DNA of 64,000 nucleotides from Lunularia cruciata (GCA_948567375.1 OX419758.1:36595473-36659472); one strand, 5' to 3'. Counted from the stretch's first letter, positions 23,401 to 36,954 are shown. The notes: generated by a model from the sequence alone, not told the origin. Numbers and translations: made by a program.

Positions 23401-26400
23401 CTGCAGGAAGAGTCTCCTTCTTCACATGTCAATATTCTTCTCCATATGTCATCAGTTTGTTTCGACGATAGATAGATTTACATCTCGCTTCCACTGATGA
23501 TGTTTCTCACATACATCAGAACCTCAACTCAACCCTCGTTCCCCTCTCGATCATGTGATTTTTCCGATTCTCCTCTATTGCTCAACGTACGCAACCGCAG
23601 TAACGTGATTGACGGCATCTCTTTGGAGTCCGAAGTGTTTTTTCCTATCGAGTATATGTCAAGTTGGAGCTGAAGTATCCGCTGCGTTTCAACAGCGTTC
23701 GGTTTAGATCGCAGGAGCTCTTCCGGAGCTCCAGCGCAGCGGTCCAACTGATATCATACAACGTCTTCTATCTCATGAATCCATGTATCAGATGTTAAAA
23801 CGCACCTAGTTTCCTATCGTTCATGAGTGGATTGATTGGCAATTTTCGTTCTTGTCATACCATAACATGTCTAAATGGAATGAACGGCACTGCCTATTAG
23901 ATCCTGGTCTTGTTCCTATTCCGCGTACTAGAATCGCGGAACTGCAAGAAGGAAACGAGCAGTAAAGAACGATTGATCACAAACTCTCTGAAATCGTTTT
24001 AACTCGAATGCTCAAATATCATTCCGTGACCTATATCTACCTTGTTCTATCCACAATAAAACACAATGCCAAAAAGAGAAGTCATTGTATTCCCCCTCTA
24101 ATGACATTTGATAAACGATCCATTTGTCGCACAATGCTCAGCGATGGCTCAGATTAAGGAAGCAGAATATTGGGTTGGGTACATCTCCCCTCCAAGTCCA
24201 TGTCAAGCCTATGGTAATGGGAGTTTCAATGGTTTCTAATGGGTATCTGCGAAATACATAAAGAAGTGTGTGGACAATATGTAGAACTTTCATGGTAAGT
24301 AAAGAGAGACCTGTGGGGACATAGCCAATGTGTCATAACTTTTATGAATTACGCGAGTTCAAAACATCAGAACACCATGTGATTTAGGTACGTTCAACTG
24401 TTTCCTGCAACCATATAGAGGTACTTATATTTTTGAAACTGACGCTCACCCCATAGTCTTCTGGTAATATATGCCATTGAAACCCCTATTGAGTATTCTA
24501 ATCAACATCTGGATTTGTTAACAGTAAATTCAAATGGTTTATATTTCTTTCTTATAGAGGACAACGTAGGCTAGGGAAAGGAAATGTACAAGTACAGTAC
24601 AGAAAAAACTCGAGCTCCCAATAATACTCAATGTCAAAGTTTTCATTACTGGAAACAACACAGAGCATCTTCGTGCTGTCTTTTCCTTGTACGGCTTGAA
24701 GTGTTTCTTCCCTTCCTTCTTGTTACCTTTCGCGGTCGGTTTTTCTCTTTCTTTCTTTCTTGCTGATGTCAAAATGCGATGTGTAAGAACTCGGTACTCC
24801 TGCTGCTCGGGATAATCATGAGAGAACATAAGAAGAAGCCGTGGACGCTTTATACGGAATTCAGTTGTGGGGTGAGGAACCGAACCAGAAATCTGGTTCT
24901 GGTACTAGTTCAAATGATTTATGGACACCTTTTCCCCATCCACCAAAAGTGACAGAATCCTACATCCCTCAATAGGAACGACGAATAAAGAAGGAGCGGA
25001 AAAGAAAAGATCTAAACCAAAGATATTGCAGATCTTTCCAAACCACCCGACGAAGACGGTTGTACTGAACCAAGTACATATTTGATCTCGTACCTCCTTC
25101 CTCTCTCTATATGCACCACCCAACCCAGTCTTTGATCTCAATCCGGTACGGTAAAGTACTTATTCTGATACTGCAGCACTCTTTTTGCACCCCATTAATC
25201 ATGAGTTTTAGATAGGAATTCATTTGAGAATACTCAAGACTCGGGATGAGATGTCTATAGTATTGATGACAAAAGCCTTATATTTTGGTATGATATTAAG
25301 TGGTCTGAACAAATCCTTTTCTGTAAATTAGCAGTACAAGGACAGGGCATGCGTGTCATGTCGCTTAATCACATGATTTTATGCTCTAACCTTGCTAGAA
25401 GGAAATCAGCCAGGTCGAACATACTGTCATATCTAGGGGACTGATTAACGTGCGAAGGAAGAGATCCAGTATGCAGCGGTGGATGTGCTTTTCCAATCAT
25501 AATTTTGCTGACTACTTATAGTTTGTATGTGACAACAAACACTACAAGGAAGAAAATTTCAAAATAATATGATCCTCCAGAAGTCTTGAAGTCTGCATGA
25601 GTGATGTGCTGGATCTCCGAGTCTGAGATTGATGCTTTTATTCTTCTTTTCTTTTGTATCGGTTCACTCCATCTCTTACCTTTAAACTTTATATTGGAGT
25701 AGAAAAAACTTCATGCACCCGATCAGAACAGAATCGACTATCATTTAAGGATATAGTGAGGTTTCTGAAATGTTTACAATTTACTAAACTGGTATAACAT
25801 CTTGAAAGCAGGTCTCAGGAATTTCTTTGGTTCTTTGGGCTAGAGTAGTGGTAGCACTACTACTCCCATGTATGCACTCTTCTGCAGCCTTCAGGTACAT
25901 AGGGGACATTTAAATAAACCAATTTGCTTATCTGATTCTGGACAACTCCAGCTTTTGGTACCGTGATACTCTCAGATGGTCGGCCTTAACCAGACAGTCT
26001 AGCCCAAGTAGTGGGGAAAGGGGATGTTGTTGGAAGAAGAAAGACTTCCAAAAAAACCATTTAAGTATTTCTCTTGGAATCTTTCCCATTCCCTTCATAT
26101 GGTCCACACATTCCACTATCACACATTTTAAGGCAGCAAGATGGGAAACATATTACTCTTTAATAACTCTTTTCCTCATAATTTTTTCTATAACTACACT
26201 CTTGACCTATAAGCACAGCACAGTAAGTATGATATAACTAGTCCACGATTTCAGTGTCAACTGCACTGCTCAGTCTTAAATCCAAGGCTTAGAAACCCAC
26301 GATCATCCGTATCAAGAATAGAAGTGGACTACAAAGCAGTCACTCTGCACTAGTTGCAGTGATACCTACACCAGATCTCTGAAGAAATTTCACCCTCTTA

Positions 26401-28500
26401 TTAGCACGCCCAATGGGAGCTACAATAGTTACATACACAACCCGGAGGGGCCTGATATGCACGAGTGGAAGGAGAGGTAGACTGTTTGACTTGAGACGAA
26501 AACTCTACAGGCGTGTAGGCTTCTTCATCTTCTTCTTCTTCTTAGAACCGGTGGCTGCTGAGACCGGGCTTTGCATTAAGTCAAAGCCCAAGTTTTCTTC
26601 CTCAGTTCGCAGCTCCTGCCCCGGCTGTTCCTTGTCCTCATTATAGCAAGGTCAAAACGAAACCAAACGGTTCTAGTGCAAGAAGTACTTGGGGATAAAG
26701 TCCCCCTGTGCGCGAGGAGGCGAGCATCTTAATAAGTGGAGGTGGAAGAACAGCGAATAGGTCAAAATGGTAGGGGGTACTTTGGCCGGTCTGCTCGCGC
26801 TGCTCCAAGTCAATGACTCGAAATTTGAGCTCCCTCTGCAATAGAAGGCGGCCAAAATAGCGAGCTCTTTTTGCGAGGAGGCATCTAGGATTTTGGGCCC
26901 CCACTTCCGCGCAGGGGGGGGGGAATCCGCGCCAACCAGGGTTACCTTCGCGGTCGGACGATCCCCACTTGACAGACACACACACCGCATCCAACTCTGG
27001 TCCGCTCCAACAAGACTGTAGTTCACACTTCCACTCTTGTAAGCCGCATGCGCGGTATCGCTACCAACAGTACAACGGTATCGAGAGGGGGAATATAGCA
27101 CTCGCAGTTAAGTACACAGCACAAATCGGTAATTGTAAAATCGGTGGTGAATTCCATTATAACTAATGCCATTTGCCCGGCTCTAGCTTAGTGAGAAAAC
27201 CTCGATTACTGCACAGACTGTGCATATCGCAACCTTGTCATGATAGAGACACTTTTTCCTTGGAAGGTTGCGGAAGCAGAGTATCAGGGTTTAACTCACT
27301 CTCAGCCTGGGGTTAATGATCACGAGCATGAATAATAGAATAGTTGATAGAATGAGAAAGACAAGACAAAAGGAAACGACATCGGGTGGCAGAACGGGCA
27401 GGTCAGATCAGGCTGGCGGGCTGGGTCGTTCTCGAGAATCAGAAATTTGTTGCATCCACACAAAAAAGACAAACGAATCCGTAGGACAGTACAGTGGTGA
27501 GGTCAAACTGGGGGAAGAAATGACCTGATGGTATTGGTGGAGGAGGCGCATGTAATTTCATTGGCTAATAATACTCTATGCAGGTAAATTGAAAAGGGAT
27601 TACCGGAGGTTTAGCAGCAGAGAGAGAAGCATTAAAGGGGGAAAGGTCGAAGAAGTGGGTCCTGGCTGTAATTATATGAACAGTTTATGTGAAAAGATTA
27701 ATGCACAGGAGTCCATTACGTCATGTATTAGCAACTCAGCAGCAAGCAACGTAGACGGCATAAGATTGGCTAAATGGAAAAAGACGTTATTTATCAGACT
27801 TCCCCAATAGTTGGGATACGGCAAAACGGGAGGAATGCTACAACGACGCGTGGCAGCAAGGAATATGATATCATATCACAACAAAGGTTCAGTAGCAGTT
27901 GTTGGTGTTGGACTGGTAACAACAACAACAGTTAGTTATTATTTTTGCAGTTTGATGGTACGTTTGTATTTCTTTTCCCTTTTCCTTCAGGGAAATACCT
28001 TTGGGCCTTTCGGCATTCTCAAAGAAAAATTGCCAAGGCAAGAAAGGAACAAAAGTGCTCTGTTGCTTTGTTGCTTTCTCACAATCTGTAGGTAAAATGA
28101 ATTCGAAAGCTTCCTTGACCAAGAGCATAACTACTGCACCACGGTAGGCTGAATATTTACACGGAACAATGAATGCACCAGGTGTTCTAGCTCGGACTTG
28201 TCATGAACTACAGCTCAGCACCAGCACCAGCAAAAGGGGTAATGTTTTTGATCCTCGTCTGGAGAGCGAAAGCCCCTCCCCTCCATACGAGGCCAGCCCT
28301 TTCCGTGAGCTTGCAAACACCTCTTTCTCTCGTTCTCTTTTTTGTTCTTTCTCGACCGAAACCACCTCAAAAATCTGGTCCTCCCTCAACACCTTTGCGT
28401 TTGTCCTAACCAGTGACTTGGCCGAATGCTTTTACACGGACTTATAGATCAACCTTTTCTTCTTATATTATATTTTCATCTTCGTTCGTATAGCTGCTGC
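17429..28500. other. Long intergenic stretch, no gene recognised
   Basis: I see scattered short open frames without family motifs, a diverged duplication at 19429-19590, a ten-base G run at 26914-26923 in a GC-richer patch (26.4-27.1 kb), and no tRNA or rRNA. Unrecognised exons of an intron-rich gene cannot be excluded. Intact transposon coding regions can be excluded. Confidence 0.45.
19429..19590. repeat. Diverged tandem duplication, period about 112 bp
   Basis: TCACTCCAGCTTCGTTACTGTTT near 19430 recurs at about 19542 with two changes. Both are followed by GGAATT-like sequence and then GAGGAATCGAG / GAAGGAATCAG. Non-coding. Confidence 0.5.
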
Positions 28501-28519
28501 AAATGCTGGCCACACTTTT

Positions 28520-28521
<2 letters not shown>

Positions 28522-28555
<34 letters not shown>
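28522..28555. repeat. CT dinucleotide microsatellite
   Basis: About 17 uninterrupted CT units in intergenic DNA. Confidence 0.9.
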
Positions 28556-28557
<2 letters not shown>

Positions 28558-28701
28558 ATTACATTCTACCGCCGTTCAACTTGAGGTTAAATCTAACTAC
28601 TTCGCTGGTGAGGACAAATGCTTACAACATTTTGGTGGTCGTCGGAAATAAGTTGCTGATGCGCTTTGAAATGACTTCGTCACACTCGTTGATGATATGA
28701 T

Positions 28702-28857
28702 GTCGTAATTATAAACTGTTATGCTATGTTTGTAGGACAGGCGATTTCAATCCTGGGTTTAACAAAAATTGGTTGGCAGGTTCGTAATAATAAACTGTTA
28801 GGCCATGGTTGAAGAATAGGCGATTTCAATTCTGGGTTTAAAAAATTCTGTGGTTCA
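28702..28857. repeat. Tandem duplication, unit 78 bp
   Basis: Copy one 28702-28779 and copy two 28780-28857 share CGTAAT-ATAAACTGTTA and GGCGATTTCAAT-CTGGGTTTAA. The copies are clearly related with scattered changes. Confidence 0.75.
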
Positions 28858-28960
28858 TGGGATCGGATGTACTAGGAGGTATGACGTGCAAAGTATTCTC
28901 CGTCACTTCTTTGTTTATTGATCGGGTTCAACACTATTGAAATTACCCAAATAAAGTTTT

Positions 28961-29215
28961 TTGGACACTGCATTTTTATTTTATTTTTCAATATGACACT
29001 TGCAAATAGATCTAAGGGATGTCCGTCAGATTTATTCGGGTATCTACCTCATTCTCACGACGATATCAACTATTATCAACGATTTTAATTTACGAGGACA
29101 CTGTATTTCATTCCGGTGATTCGAGGGTATCAATGTAACTTTCCTTCTAACCCTTCGGTCCATATACTTTTCTGTGTCTTCTTCAACTTACACCACCATA
29201 TCAACGATCTTTGGA
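28961..29215. repeat. Diverged tandem duplication, period about 133 bp
   Basis: GGACACTG-ATTT at 28963 and again at about 29096 start two similar blocks that end in AC-A-ATATCAAC (about 29058-29070 and 29190-29202). It adjoins the 78-bp duplication. Confidence 0.5.
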
Positions 29216-31600
29216 GATTACTGATCTTCGTTCTCGATACATGTAAAGAATTGTGAAAGTTGCATAAATAAGTATGTATTTGTACTCGCACCCCATTTTG
29301 GAAATTTGTAGATGCACTCTCCAGAGATGTAGATCTAACCTAAAGTCATCTCAGTGAGGGTTTACTTCTCCCTAAGCGCGGGATGCCTAATCTTTTTTAG
29401 ATACGAAATACAGTAGTTATAGTCTCCCACGCCGTCAATTGCACCTTATGTGCATCCAATTGCTCTTCTATCAAATATTGCTCGATATATTCCGACATAT
29501 CCACCACAAATTTATGTTTCTTTTAAATGATTTAGTTAAATTTAAGTTAAATTTTTTGAGTTTTAACTTTTCCGGCCTAGTCCCAGTTTGAACGGAGTGA
29601 TCACATGCTCTAGATCATATACCCAGTTATCAATTTCTCCGTGGGAATAAAACATTTTAACTGAAGTTTAACTAAATCTCATTGAATATCAATCTCAATT
29701 TAAAACTCTTCTATGGTAATTTCTGTTCTGTTGTTCTATTCTTTCCCACAATAATGAAAAAAGGCGACCGTGTAGGAAAAATGAAGGATGGAAAGACCCC
29801 ATCAAACCGTACAAGGGAGAGAAAAAAAGGTAACATGGGGCTAAGCCCCAATAGAGTCTGTATGAGAAATCTGCTCTATTGCACCTAAGATATCCAAGCT
29901 ACACAAGTCATACAATACAATAAAAGAGGGAATGAAAGAATTTTATATGAAAACAGTCACATTCTGAAGTTGTTTTTCCATCCCACGTTAGTAGTAGGCC
30001 CTCTAAATGCCAAAGATGAGACATTAGAGGAATCCGAGGATTGAGGCAGCATACGTACATGAGGCACACTGTGTATTGCATGGCTAGGTTGGGGGTTGGT
30101 GAGCAACTTATCGATTGTCCTTAATACTATTAGGAATCATCCTGTCACTCGAGTAATATCCTTCTTTGATGCTGCAGCAGGCTTTTATTCTATATCTTCG
30201 TTTTTTATTCGCGAAGTAGGGCTGAAATACTTGAAAACATGCTCTATATCCAAATAATCTTTTATTTTTATTTTTATTTGTGTCTATCTCATATCATCCG
30301 AATGGACATGTTCCTTGTTATCTGCAATATGCAATAGTGTGTGTGGATTCTTCTTATCAATCATTAAATTTAAGATGCAGTACATTTAATACTTGTTTGT
30401 CTTATAAAGGAAATTACTTGGGAAAGTACAAAAGCCTGTTAAAGAAACATTTAAAGAAATCTCTAGAGTAGTATAGAGTTGATGACAAATACACGCGTGG
30501 ACTAGATAAAAAAATTTCAATTCTTGGTATATTTGAATTGATGTTTATTTAGATGAAAAATATAAGATAGTGTCAACTTAAACCGCTGGACCTAAAATCT
30601 CTGGGAAAGCTATGCTATACGGCGTTTCAATGTATCTCCTACGAATTTATGCTTTCAGTAAGAATATATTGTACAAGCATACATACAAAAAGTTATCCAA
30701 AGTCGAATGGGTCCTCTTTCTTCTAGAAGAAAGTTATATATCCTTAAATATCATATCTAAAAATGTATCGCGATACTTATATTCATATCCCCCATCCAGA
30801 CTTTGGAAATTCCAAGATTGACTCCATTCTGAAGAGTAAAATTTATTTTCTCGTATTTCTTGACATTACTTGGAAGTCTTCACCGAGCAAAAACCTATGA
30901 AGAGATTACCATCTTCCAATACCAGAAGTATTCGCATACAGAAATAACAATAAGTTCCCAATTGTCTTCCTTTCCTTCTGTTAAAGTATAAAATAAATAA
31001 AATAAAATAAAAGGTGAGAATTGGCTGAATTGTTCAAACTATCTTATATACAGGTAACCCATAGTTTGAGAGCAGCATTATCTTTTTCTACCTGGATTGG
31101 AGTAATGATTTCACTAACAAACATCAAATCTCAACAGAAGTCCCTTTTTAGGTACCTTACCCTTTTGTAGGGTAAAGCATTCAGGCATCCATTCAGCATT
31201 CAATTATTTCAATATTTACCCAAGTAACCAAAGACCATTAGCAACTGTTCAACTTCCTATCTTCTTCTTTTTTTATCAATTTTTGGTACATATAGCGCGT
31301 CAAGTACTTTTCTTCTACTATATGAGCAAGTCATGTTGTACTTCTAGTTTTCTAGTACGTACACAAATTTTTTCCTATAATATATCTTTCCGGTCTGTCT
31401 TTTTGAAATAAATATACAATAGTCAAATGTCGAAAATAACTCTTGCTAAGGCATGTACGGATATTTATTTCGACCAAAATATAAATCCCCTTTATATTGG
31501 ATACTGAGTTTCATCTTGCTAATTGCCCTTATTTAGGTTGTTGCTGTAATTTAATCTTCCTATCCGAAGCTAAAAACATATCTCAAGAATATAATCTTAG
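29216..31600. other. AT-rich intergenic DNA
   Basis: No gene recognised. It contains copy 1 of the dispersed 100-bp module (29757-29855) and a small AAATA-rich run near 30988-31013. Confidence 0.5.
29757..29855 (+). repeat. Dispersed 100-bp module, copy 1
   Basis: Order of conserved blocks: A-rich start, AAGGCGACCG, GAAGGATGGAAAGACCCC, CGTACAAGGGA, GGTAACATG, and a small hairpin GGGGCTAAGCCCC. Four further copies lie between 35.6 and 39.2 kb. I do not recognise the family. Confidence 0.75.
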
Positions 31601-31609
31601 CTCTCTTCT

Positions 31610-32300
31610 AAAATAATTATCTATTTCCCTATCTCCTGTCGTTCTATCAAAACACTATCCCCCGCATTTCGCTCCAGCCTTTGTATATAAAATAAATCAC
31701 TTTGCTTATCTATCCATATGTTCAGAATTTACTCCTATCTCCACTTGTTCGAGGACCGGTAATTAGCAATAAATTCTCTATCATCTCGTACTGTAATTTG
31801 ATTTTTTTACCCAACAGGAAAATTTATATTTTTATATGGATGTCCCTTTTGTAAGATACTAATCTATCTCGCCATACATCAAAACAAAACATTATCTTCC
31901 TCATTTGGCTCAAGCCTTGGTATATGCAATAAACTACTTTGTCTTACCTATCGCTATATTTAGAGTCTATTCCTATCTCCATTTGTTCTTAGCCGAATAA
32001 GTTGTTTATCATCTCATACTATCTCGTACTATTCTTATCCAAAGGGAAAGTCGAAAATATATTTCTACAATCCTTTTTTTGAAAGATATCTCTCTTGTAA
32101 ATTACTCATTCATCCCCCATCTTGTATAGTTCTATCGAAATATTATCTCTATGTGGCTCGAGCATTCGTATGTGAAATTAATTAATTATTTTATGTATCT
32201 TTGTAGCTGAGTATCATTACTATCTTCACTTGATCATGGACGGATAACTAAATACCAAACTCTTCTACCATCTCGGACAATAGAAATATATAAATATTCA
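31610..32300. repeat. Three-copy diverged tandem array, unit about 240 bp
   Basis: Three successive blocks each contain, in order: a TTCTATC-AAA-TATC phrase, a GCTC-AGC-TT-GTAT phrase, the anchor CCTATCTCCACTTGTTC (31734-31750, about 31972-31988, and a weaker TATCTTCACTTGATC at 32221), then TATCATCTCGTACT. The anchors are spaced 238 and about 247 bp. Copies are heavily diverged and AT-rich, with no coding potential. It resembles a short, old satellite-like array. Confidence 0.65.
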
Positions 32301-33000
32301 TGTAAAAAAAAGAAAATAAACTGAAACAAAAACTGCTTGATCCATTTCCCATGTTGGAAATCATTTCTATTCATATGAAACCGTCTGTAACGAATCTATT
32401 CTAACCGGTTGATCAGCGTTTCCAATATAAGTCACCTCAATACACCTCTGGACTCTCCGTATGTGGGGAAAACTCAAACCTTCAAAAGGAATAAACCTAA
32501 ATCATATTAGAAACTGTTCAGTTAGTATTGAATTATTAAAATCTTATCTTTGTTACACAATTTCAATCCCAAAATATATCTGAATTTTGTCACCCTTCTG
32601 GATGTATAAGTCGTTCACCAGTATATCTGTATATATTTAAATAGTTGCAAATTACTTTTGTCAATGTAAAAACTCATTTCCCATAATGCAAAGCGATGGA
32701 TGATAAATCATTGGTGATAGCCCTTGGTAAACTGCTTGTTAAACCCAGGGTGGGCCACATCTAGAGAACGAACGAGTTTATCTACCTATGCAGGACCACA
32801 AGTTCAAAAGCTCGTAATCAACTGGGCTAATCTAATACACATGAAATAAAATTCCTAAAATCTCTCCAACCTAACCCAGACCGTTAAACCTCAGTTCCGG
32901 CGCCTGCGGTCCTGTCAAACAATTTTCAAACTACCTACTAAGAGCCATCTTTACTCGTCTGCAATGATTTATCAGAGGAGGCGTGGCTCTATAGCAGTCG
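32301..33000. other. Intergenic DNA between tandem array and GC-richer island
   Basis: No gene, repeat end or RNA recognised. Composition rises in GC toward 33 kb. Confidence 0.5.
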
Positions 33001-35300
33001 TCGATGAAACCTGGCGTTCGATCAGCCATCGCGCCTCTTCTTTAGCGAGTTACCAATTCTTTCTCGACGGATGGGATTTTCAGGCCCAATTCTTTCCCGA
33101 CGGATGGATTTCAGTTATGCCGGACCCACTCTCATCCAGTACGTCAGATGTCCGGTTCGGCAATATGGATAACGGAAACGGGCACAAAGAGTTCTGCAGG
33201 TGCAGGAGGTGCCAAGTAACAGTGTTGAGCCCCAGAGCTGACGACGGTGAAAGCTGCGGGAGGTGGTTACCGTATCGGAAAATTTATATCTGCTGCAACA
33301 AACTGCGGTAAACTGAGAGTTACATCACCCAGGGAGTCGACGCGAGCACATTAGCTCCATAGAAAGGGCGAGCCCGTGAGCAGTGGGAGGCGGGAGGAAC
33401 CTTTTGGGGGTCATTATAGATGGGGCTCTGCTGTTAAAGTCCCACTCGATGGAGAGGGACCCGCAAGCAGATGGATGGGTTTTAGCCGCTCCTCTAGCGG
33501 CGCCTCGGTAGGAGAGCCTCCCTCCGCTATCCTTTTCTCTATCGGGCATTACCAATGGCATACACCGTCGGTTAGGAAAACGGGCAGCTCTGAAATGGAG
33601 GTACAGACCGGTTGCGTTCATGAGCGAGGATGGAGGGACCCTCCATCTTTGTTCATGTCTCATCTCGCTCATGATGATGCTTTTGCAGTGGGTACCCGAT
33701 CATACGGGCAATATTATGCCGGGAATAGGCGATTATAATAAACTTCCCCGGCATGTGTTTTTCATATACAGAGCATGCGCCGAGAAGGCCCACACACAAG
33801 GTCGCGTCTCTCCCATCAGTTCGAATGTATACAGGCCCGGACCGGATGAGGATGACGGACGTGATTTCTGGAGTTCGTACGTCGATAGTGGCACCGACCG
33901 AGTCAAGGTGCACTATCGTCCTGCAGCGAAGAGCGCGACGGGCAGCCTCGGTCTCGCTCGGATTATCTCGGCTGAAGAAGGCCTGGGACTCTATGTCCCG
34001 CACAGTGGATGCTCTCTCCCGCTTTAGCCTCTCGCAGAACAGCTTTATGCTCTGTGCTTCACTTACTTTGCGGGCTTTGCTTTTGGAAGAGATCAATGGA
34101 AGGCCCCGATAGTGCACACGTGAGGTCTGTGTTACCACTACATTTGTTAAAGTTCAGTACCCCTCATAAGGGTATTTCCCCACCCCCTGGGAAAGGCTCG
34201 TGGGAGACATCACCTCGCCAAACCCAGAGCAAGGTATATACCAGAAATCATACCCTTTATCAATCCACAGGTAGTTAGTTCACCATAAAGAAAAGAAGTT
34301 GCTCTCAAGAGTATGTATATACGTAGAACCCCGAAGGAAAAAGAAGGGCAGATTATATGATGATGGGAAGAAAACAACTTCTCATCCCAATCCACAAAGA
34401 GAAAAGCCGATATTGTAATTCACCAGAAGCTGCTCTGGTCTCCTCTACTTTGTTTTTGATCGTTATAGTTCGTGAACAGCGTTTTAGCATGGTGGTAATC
34501 AACCGAAAATATCTCTAACCTCCAAAGATGCTTATTACAGTAGTATGTCTCTAGTCCGAGCTTTCGCATATATCTAATCTATCTAGTAGAGCTTACGGAT
34601 GTGTTTCCCTTCAAATCAAGAGAGAGTGAGATAACGAGTCACTCGTGGATCTCTGCATGCCAAGCACGCGGCATGACAGGACTCGTATGCATGGCATTAG
34701 GTGCATGCTCCCCATGCATAGGTCTCTTTGAGGCATCATCCCGTGCCGTCGTGATTTATAAAGTTGACACTTCCGTCGCGTCCTTCCCGCCCGGATGACA
34801 GCCGCTACAAAAGCGCAGCCGTATACCACTTCGGTGAAATTGCGCAAACGCACTCCGCTTTCGGATACCAAGGTTATTAGGCAGGGTGCAGGGTTTGCAT
34901 TCTGCGGACAAGATTGGATGGATATTTGACCTTGCGGTCCATTAAAGTTGGATACTGTGTTCCCTACCCTGGATTTGACGCTCGTACGCGGTAGCAGAAT
35001 GCGTATTGAGGAATCCCCATGCGGATACTGCCTCACGGCGTAGGTATTCAACCGGGTGAAGGTACCGTCCACCAATCCAAGTAAGTTTCTCTGTGATGGA
35101 CAGAAAAGAAACGGAGCTGATATGCAGGTACGCGCTGTAAGACCGAGTCCTCTCTGTTCCTTTAGACCCGCGCGATGCAATTCAGCGTAACCAGGGTTAG
35201 TGTAGCCAGGGCAGAGGGTGGACGCGATCACACGAACTAAAGATACTCCTACGGCTTCACCATGGCTGGAAACCCATCGTAACCTACTTCCGTGGAATCC
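33000..35300. other. GC-richer island of unknown origin
   Basis: Sharply GC-richer than the AT-rich DNA on both sides. Several overlapping open frames of 115-206 codons exist on both strands, as expected by chance in GC-rich sequence; none has a convincing family match. The longest is on the minus strand, 34611-35231. The contrast in composition suggests an inserted, now decayed segment. I cannot name the donor. Confidence 0.4.
34611..35231 (-). pseudogene. Unrecognised 206-codon frame, possible decayed PIF/Harbinger-type transposase piece
   Basis: Residues 50-57 read LLGLVDGT, which resembles the first catalytic aspartate region (G-[IL]-D-G-T) of PIF/Harbinger DDE transposases. About 100 bases further, a different frame reads GREHSIQL, which is loosely like the following RKG--S-N-Q motif, but the spacing is longer than usual and the frames disagree. 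No terminal inverted repeats were found. The match may be chance; the frame could also be meaningless. Confidence 0.2.
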
Positions 35301-35629
35301 GTCATATCCTGATCAACTTCCTCAACCCTGAGCTGACTAAACATGCTCTTTCTTTCTCCCTTAATCTCCCTAAGTATGGCTTACTTTCACGGCCCATTAC
35401 GTGAATCTAACTTCCGATACTGCAGACGTAGCAGGTGATAAATCTCCGCAGAAAGGGGTAAGTAGGAAGCAGAACTGGTGATTAAGATAATTGAAGTATG
35501 GGGAAAGGCTGTACACAAATCATTTCCTTTGGACCCTGCATAGTGTGGGGCTATTTCCTGCCTCCTGTATTCCCTAATATTCCTTTCCTCTTGGTTTCAG
35601 ATACCTCAAAGCAAAGCAGGAGAGTTTTA

Positions 35630-35730
35630 GGCGAGACGCACCTAAGATAACAAGAAGGATGGGAAGACCCCCCTCAAGCAGTACAAGGATGCAACTTATG
35701 AGGTAAAATGTGGGTTAAGCCCCCACTTAA
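35630..35730 (+). repeat. Dispersed 100-bp module, copy 2
   Basis: It shares AAGAAGGATGGGAAGACCCC, a GTACAAGGAT phrase, GGTAAAATG and a degenerate hairpin (GGGTTAAGCCCCC) with the other copies. The AAGGCGACCG start is replaced by diverged sequence. Confidence 0.7.
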
Positions 35731-36892
35731 AAAGAACTTATCCTTCAGCATGGTCATTTAATTCCTATCTCAGTTTTTTACTTGCAGCTTAGTAAAATTC
35801 AATACACTATATAAGGAGAAATTTAATAAACTTTCTTGACATGAACCACTGTGGCCTTTAGCGAAACGGTGTTCTGTATAATTTAGGAGAATACACTCCA
35901 AAATTCTGAAATGATACAATGAACGTCTATAAGAACATCAGTAAAGTTAGAAGGTGACATTGATGAGAAGCAACAGCTACGTATTCTCAAGAGCAGTTTT
36001 AAAGGTATGATAGGTGAAGAAAACGAGACCTAATAAATGTGTTGAGTGGGTGTAAAGTCGTTTGACTTTCACCGGATAAGTATCATGAGGATTCCACATA
36101 CATGTCCACAATGCAAATGAACACTCCTTCTACCTGAATATCGGTTCACTTCTATAGCTTCTGCTGCTGAGGGGAATAATATGGTCAATTTCCTCTCACA
36201 AATACAGCTCGGAAGACTCTCAAGATTCCATGGTGAGTCTATTTTTATCGCTTCATGATTTGAAGTATCTCCAAAAGAGTGGTCTCTATCCTTGCCACTG
36301 GTTTCAAAAGCATGTTCAATTCCTTGAATAACATGAAGCACGAGTGTTAATACAATAAAAATAGAAAATAGAAAATAGAATAAAGGAAAAGAGAAAAGAT
36401 ATAAATGATTGAGTGTAATTTAAGCTGTTGACATACATAACCATACCTACAGTATTAATCGTAATGTCAATAAAAGGGAAAAAAAGAAGTAGAAAAAAGT
36501 AGAGAAGATAAATGAGTGAAGGTAACTAAAGCTTGTAGATATAATTAATCACTATCGTAATGTTGGGTGAGGGTAGAATCTTTACAATAGTAAATGAAGA
36601 GAACTTGATGACCGATATTTACTCTATATTGATGTTGAGATCCCTACCTTTGATACGTGAAATAGGTATTAGATGTGATGGTAAATCTACGCAAAATATC
36701 TTAAAAAATCAGAACCATAAATATTGTACCTAACCATAAAAAGGACAGTAAATTCTCAAGCCTAGTTGTGATAAACTTATCTAGTTGGTAGACTTTTTTT
36801 TGGTGAGGTCCAGTAATTATAGTAATTTTATTAGTAAAATATTTTAATTGTATCATTCTTATTTTATTAAGGATAATATTTCTTAAATGAGA

Positions 36893-36894
<2 letters not shown>

Positions 36895-36953
<59 letters not shown>
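36895..36953. repeat. TA dinucleotide microsatellite
   Basis: About 29 uninterrupted TA units. Self-complementary, so it can extrude as a cruciform and is likely length-variable. Confidence 0.95.

Positions 36954-36954
<1 letters not shown>

Noticed and set aside
33376-34138. Long overlapping frames in the GC-rich island as real genes
   Set aside because: Three or more frames are open on both strands over the same bases, and none shows a recognised domain. Open length is expected from the composition.
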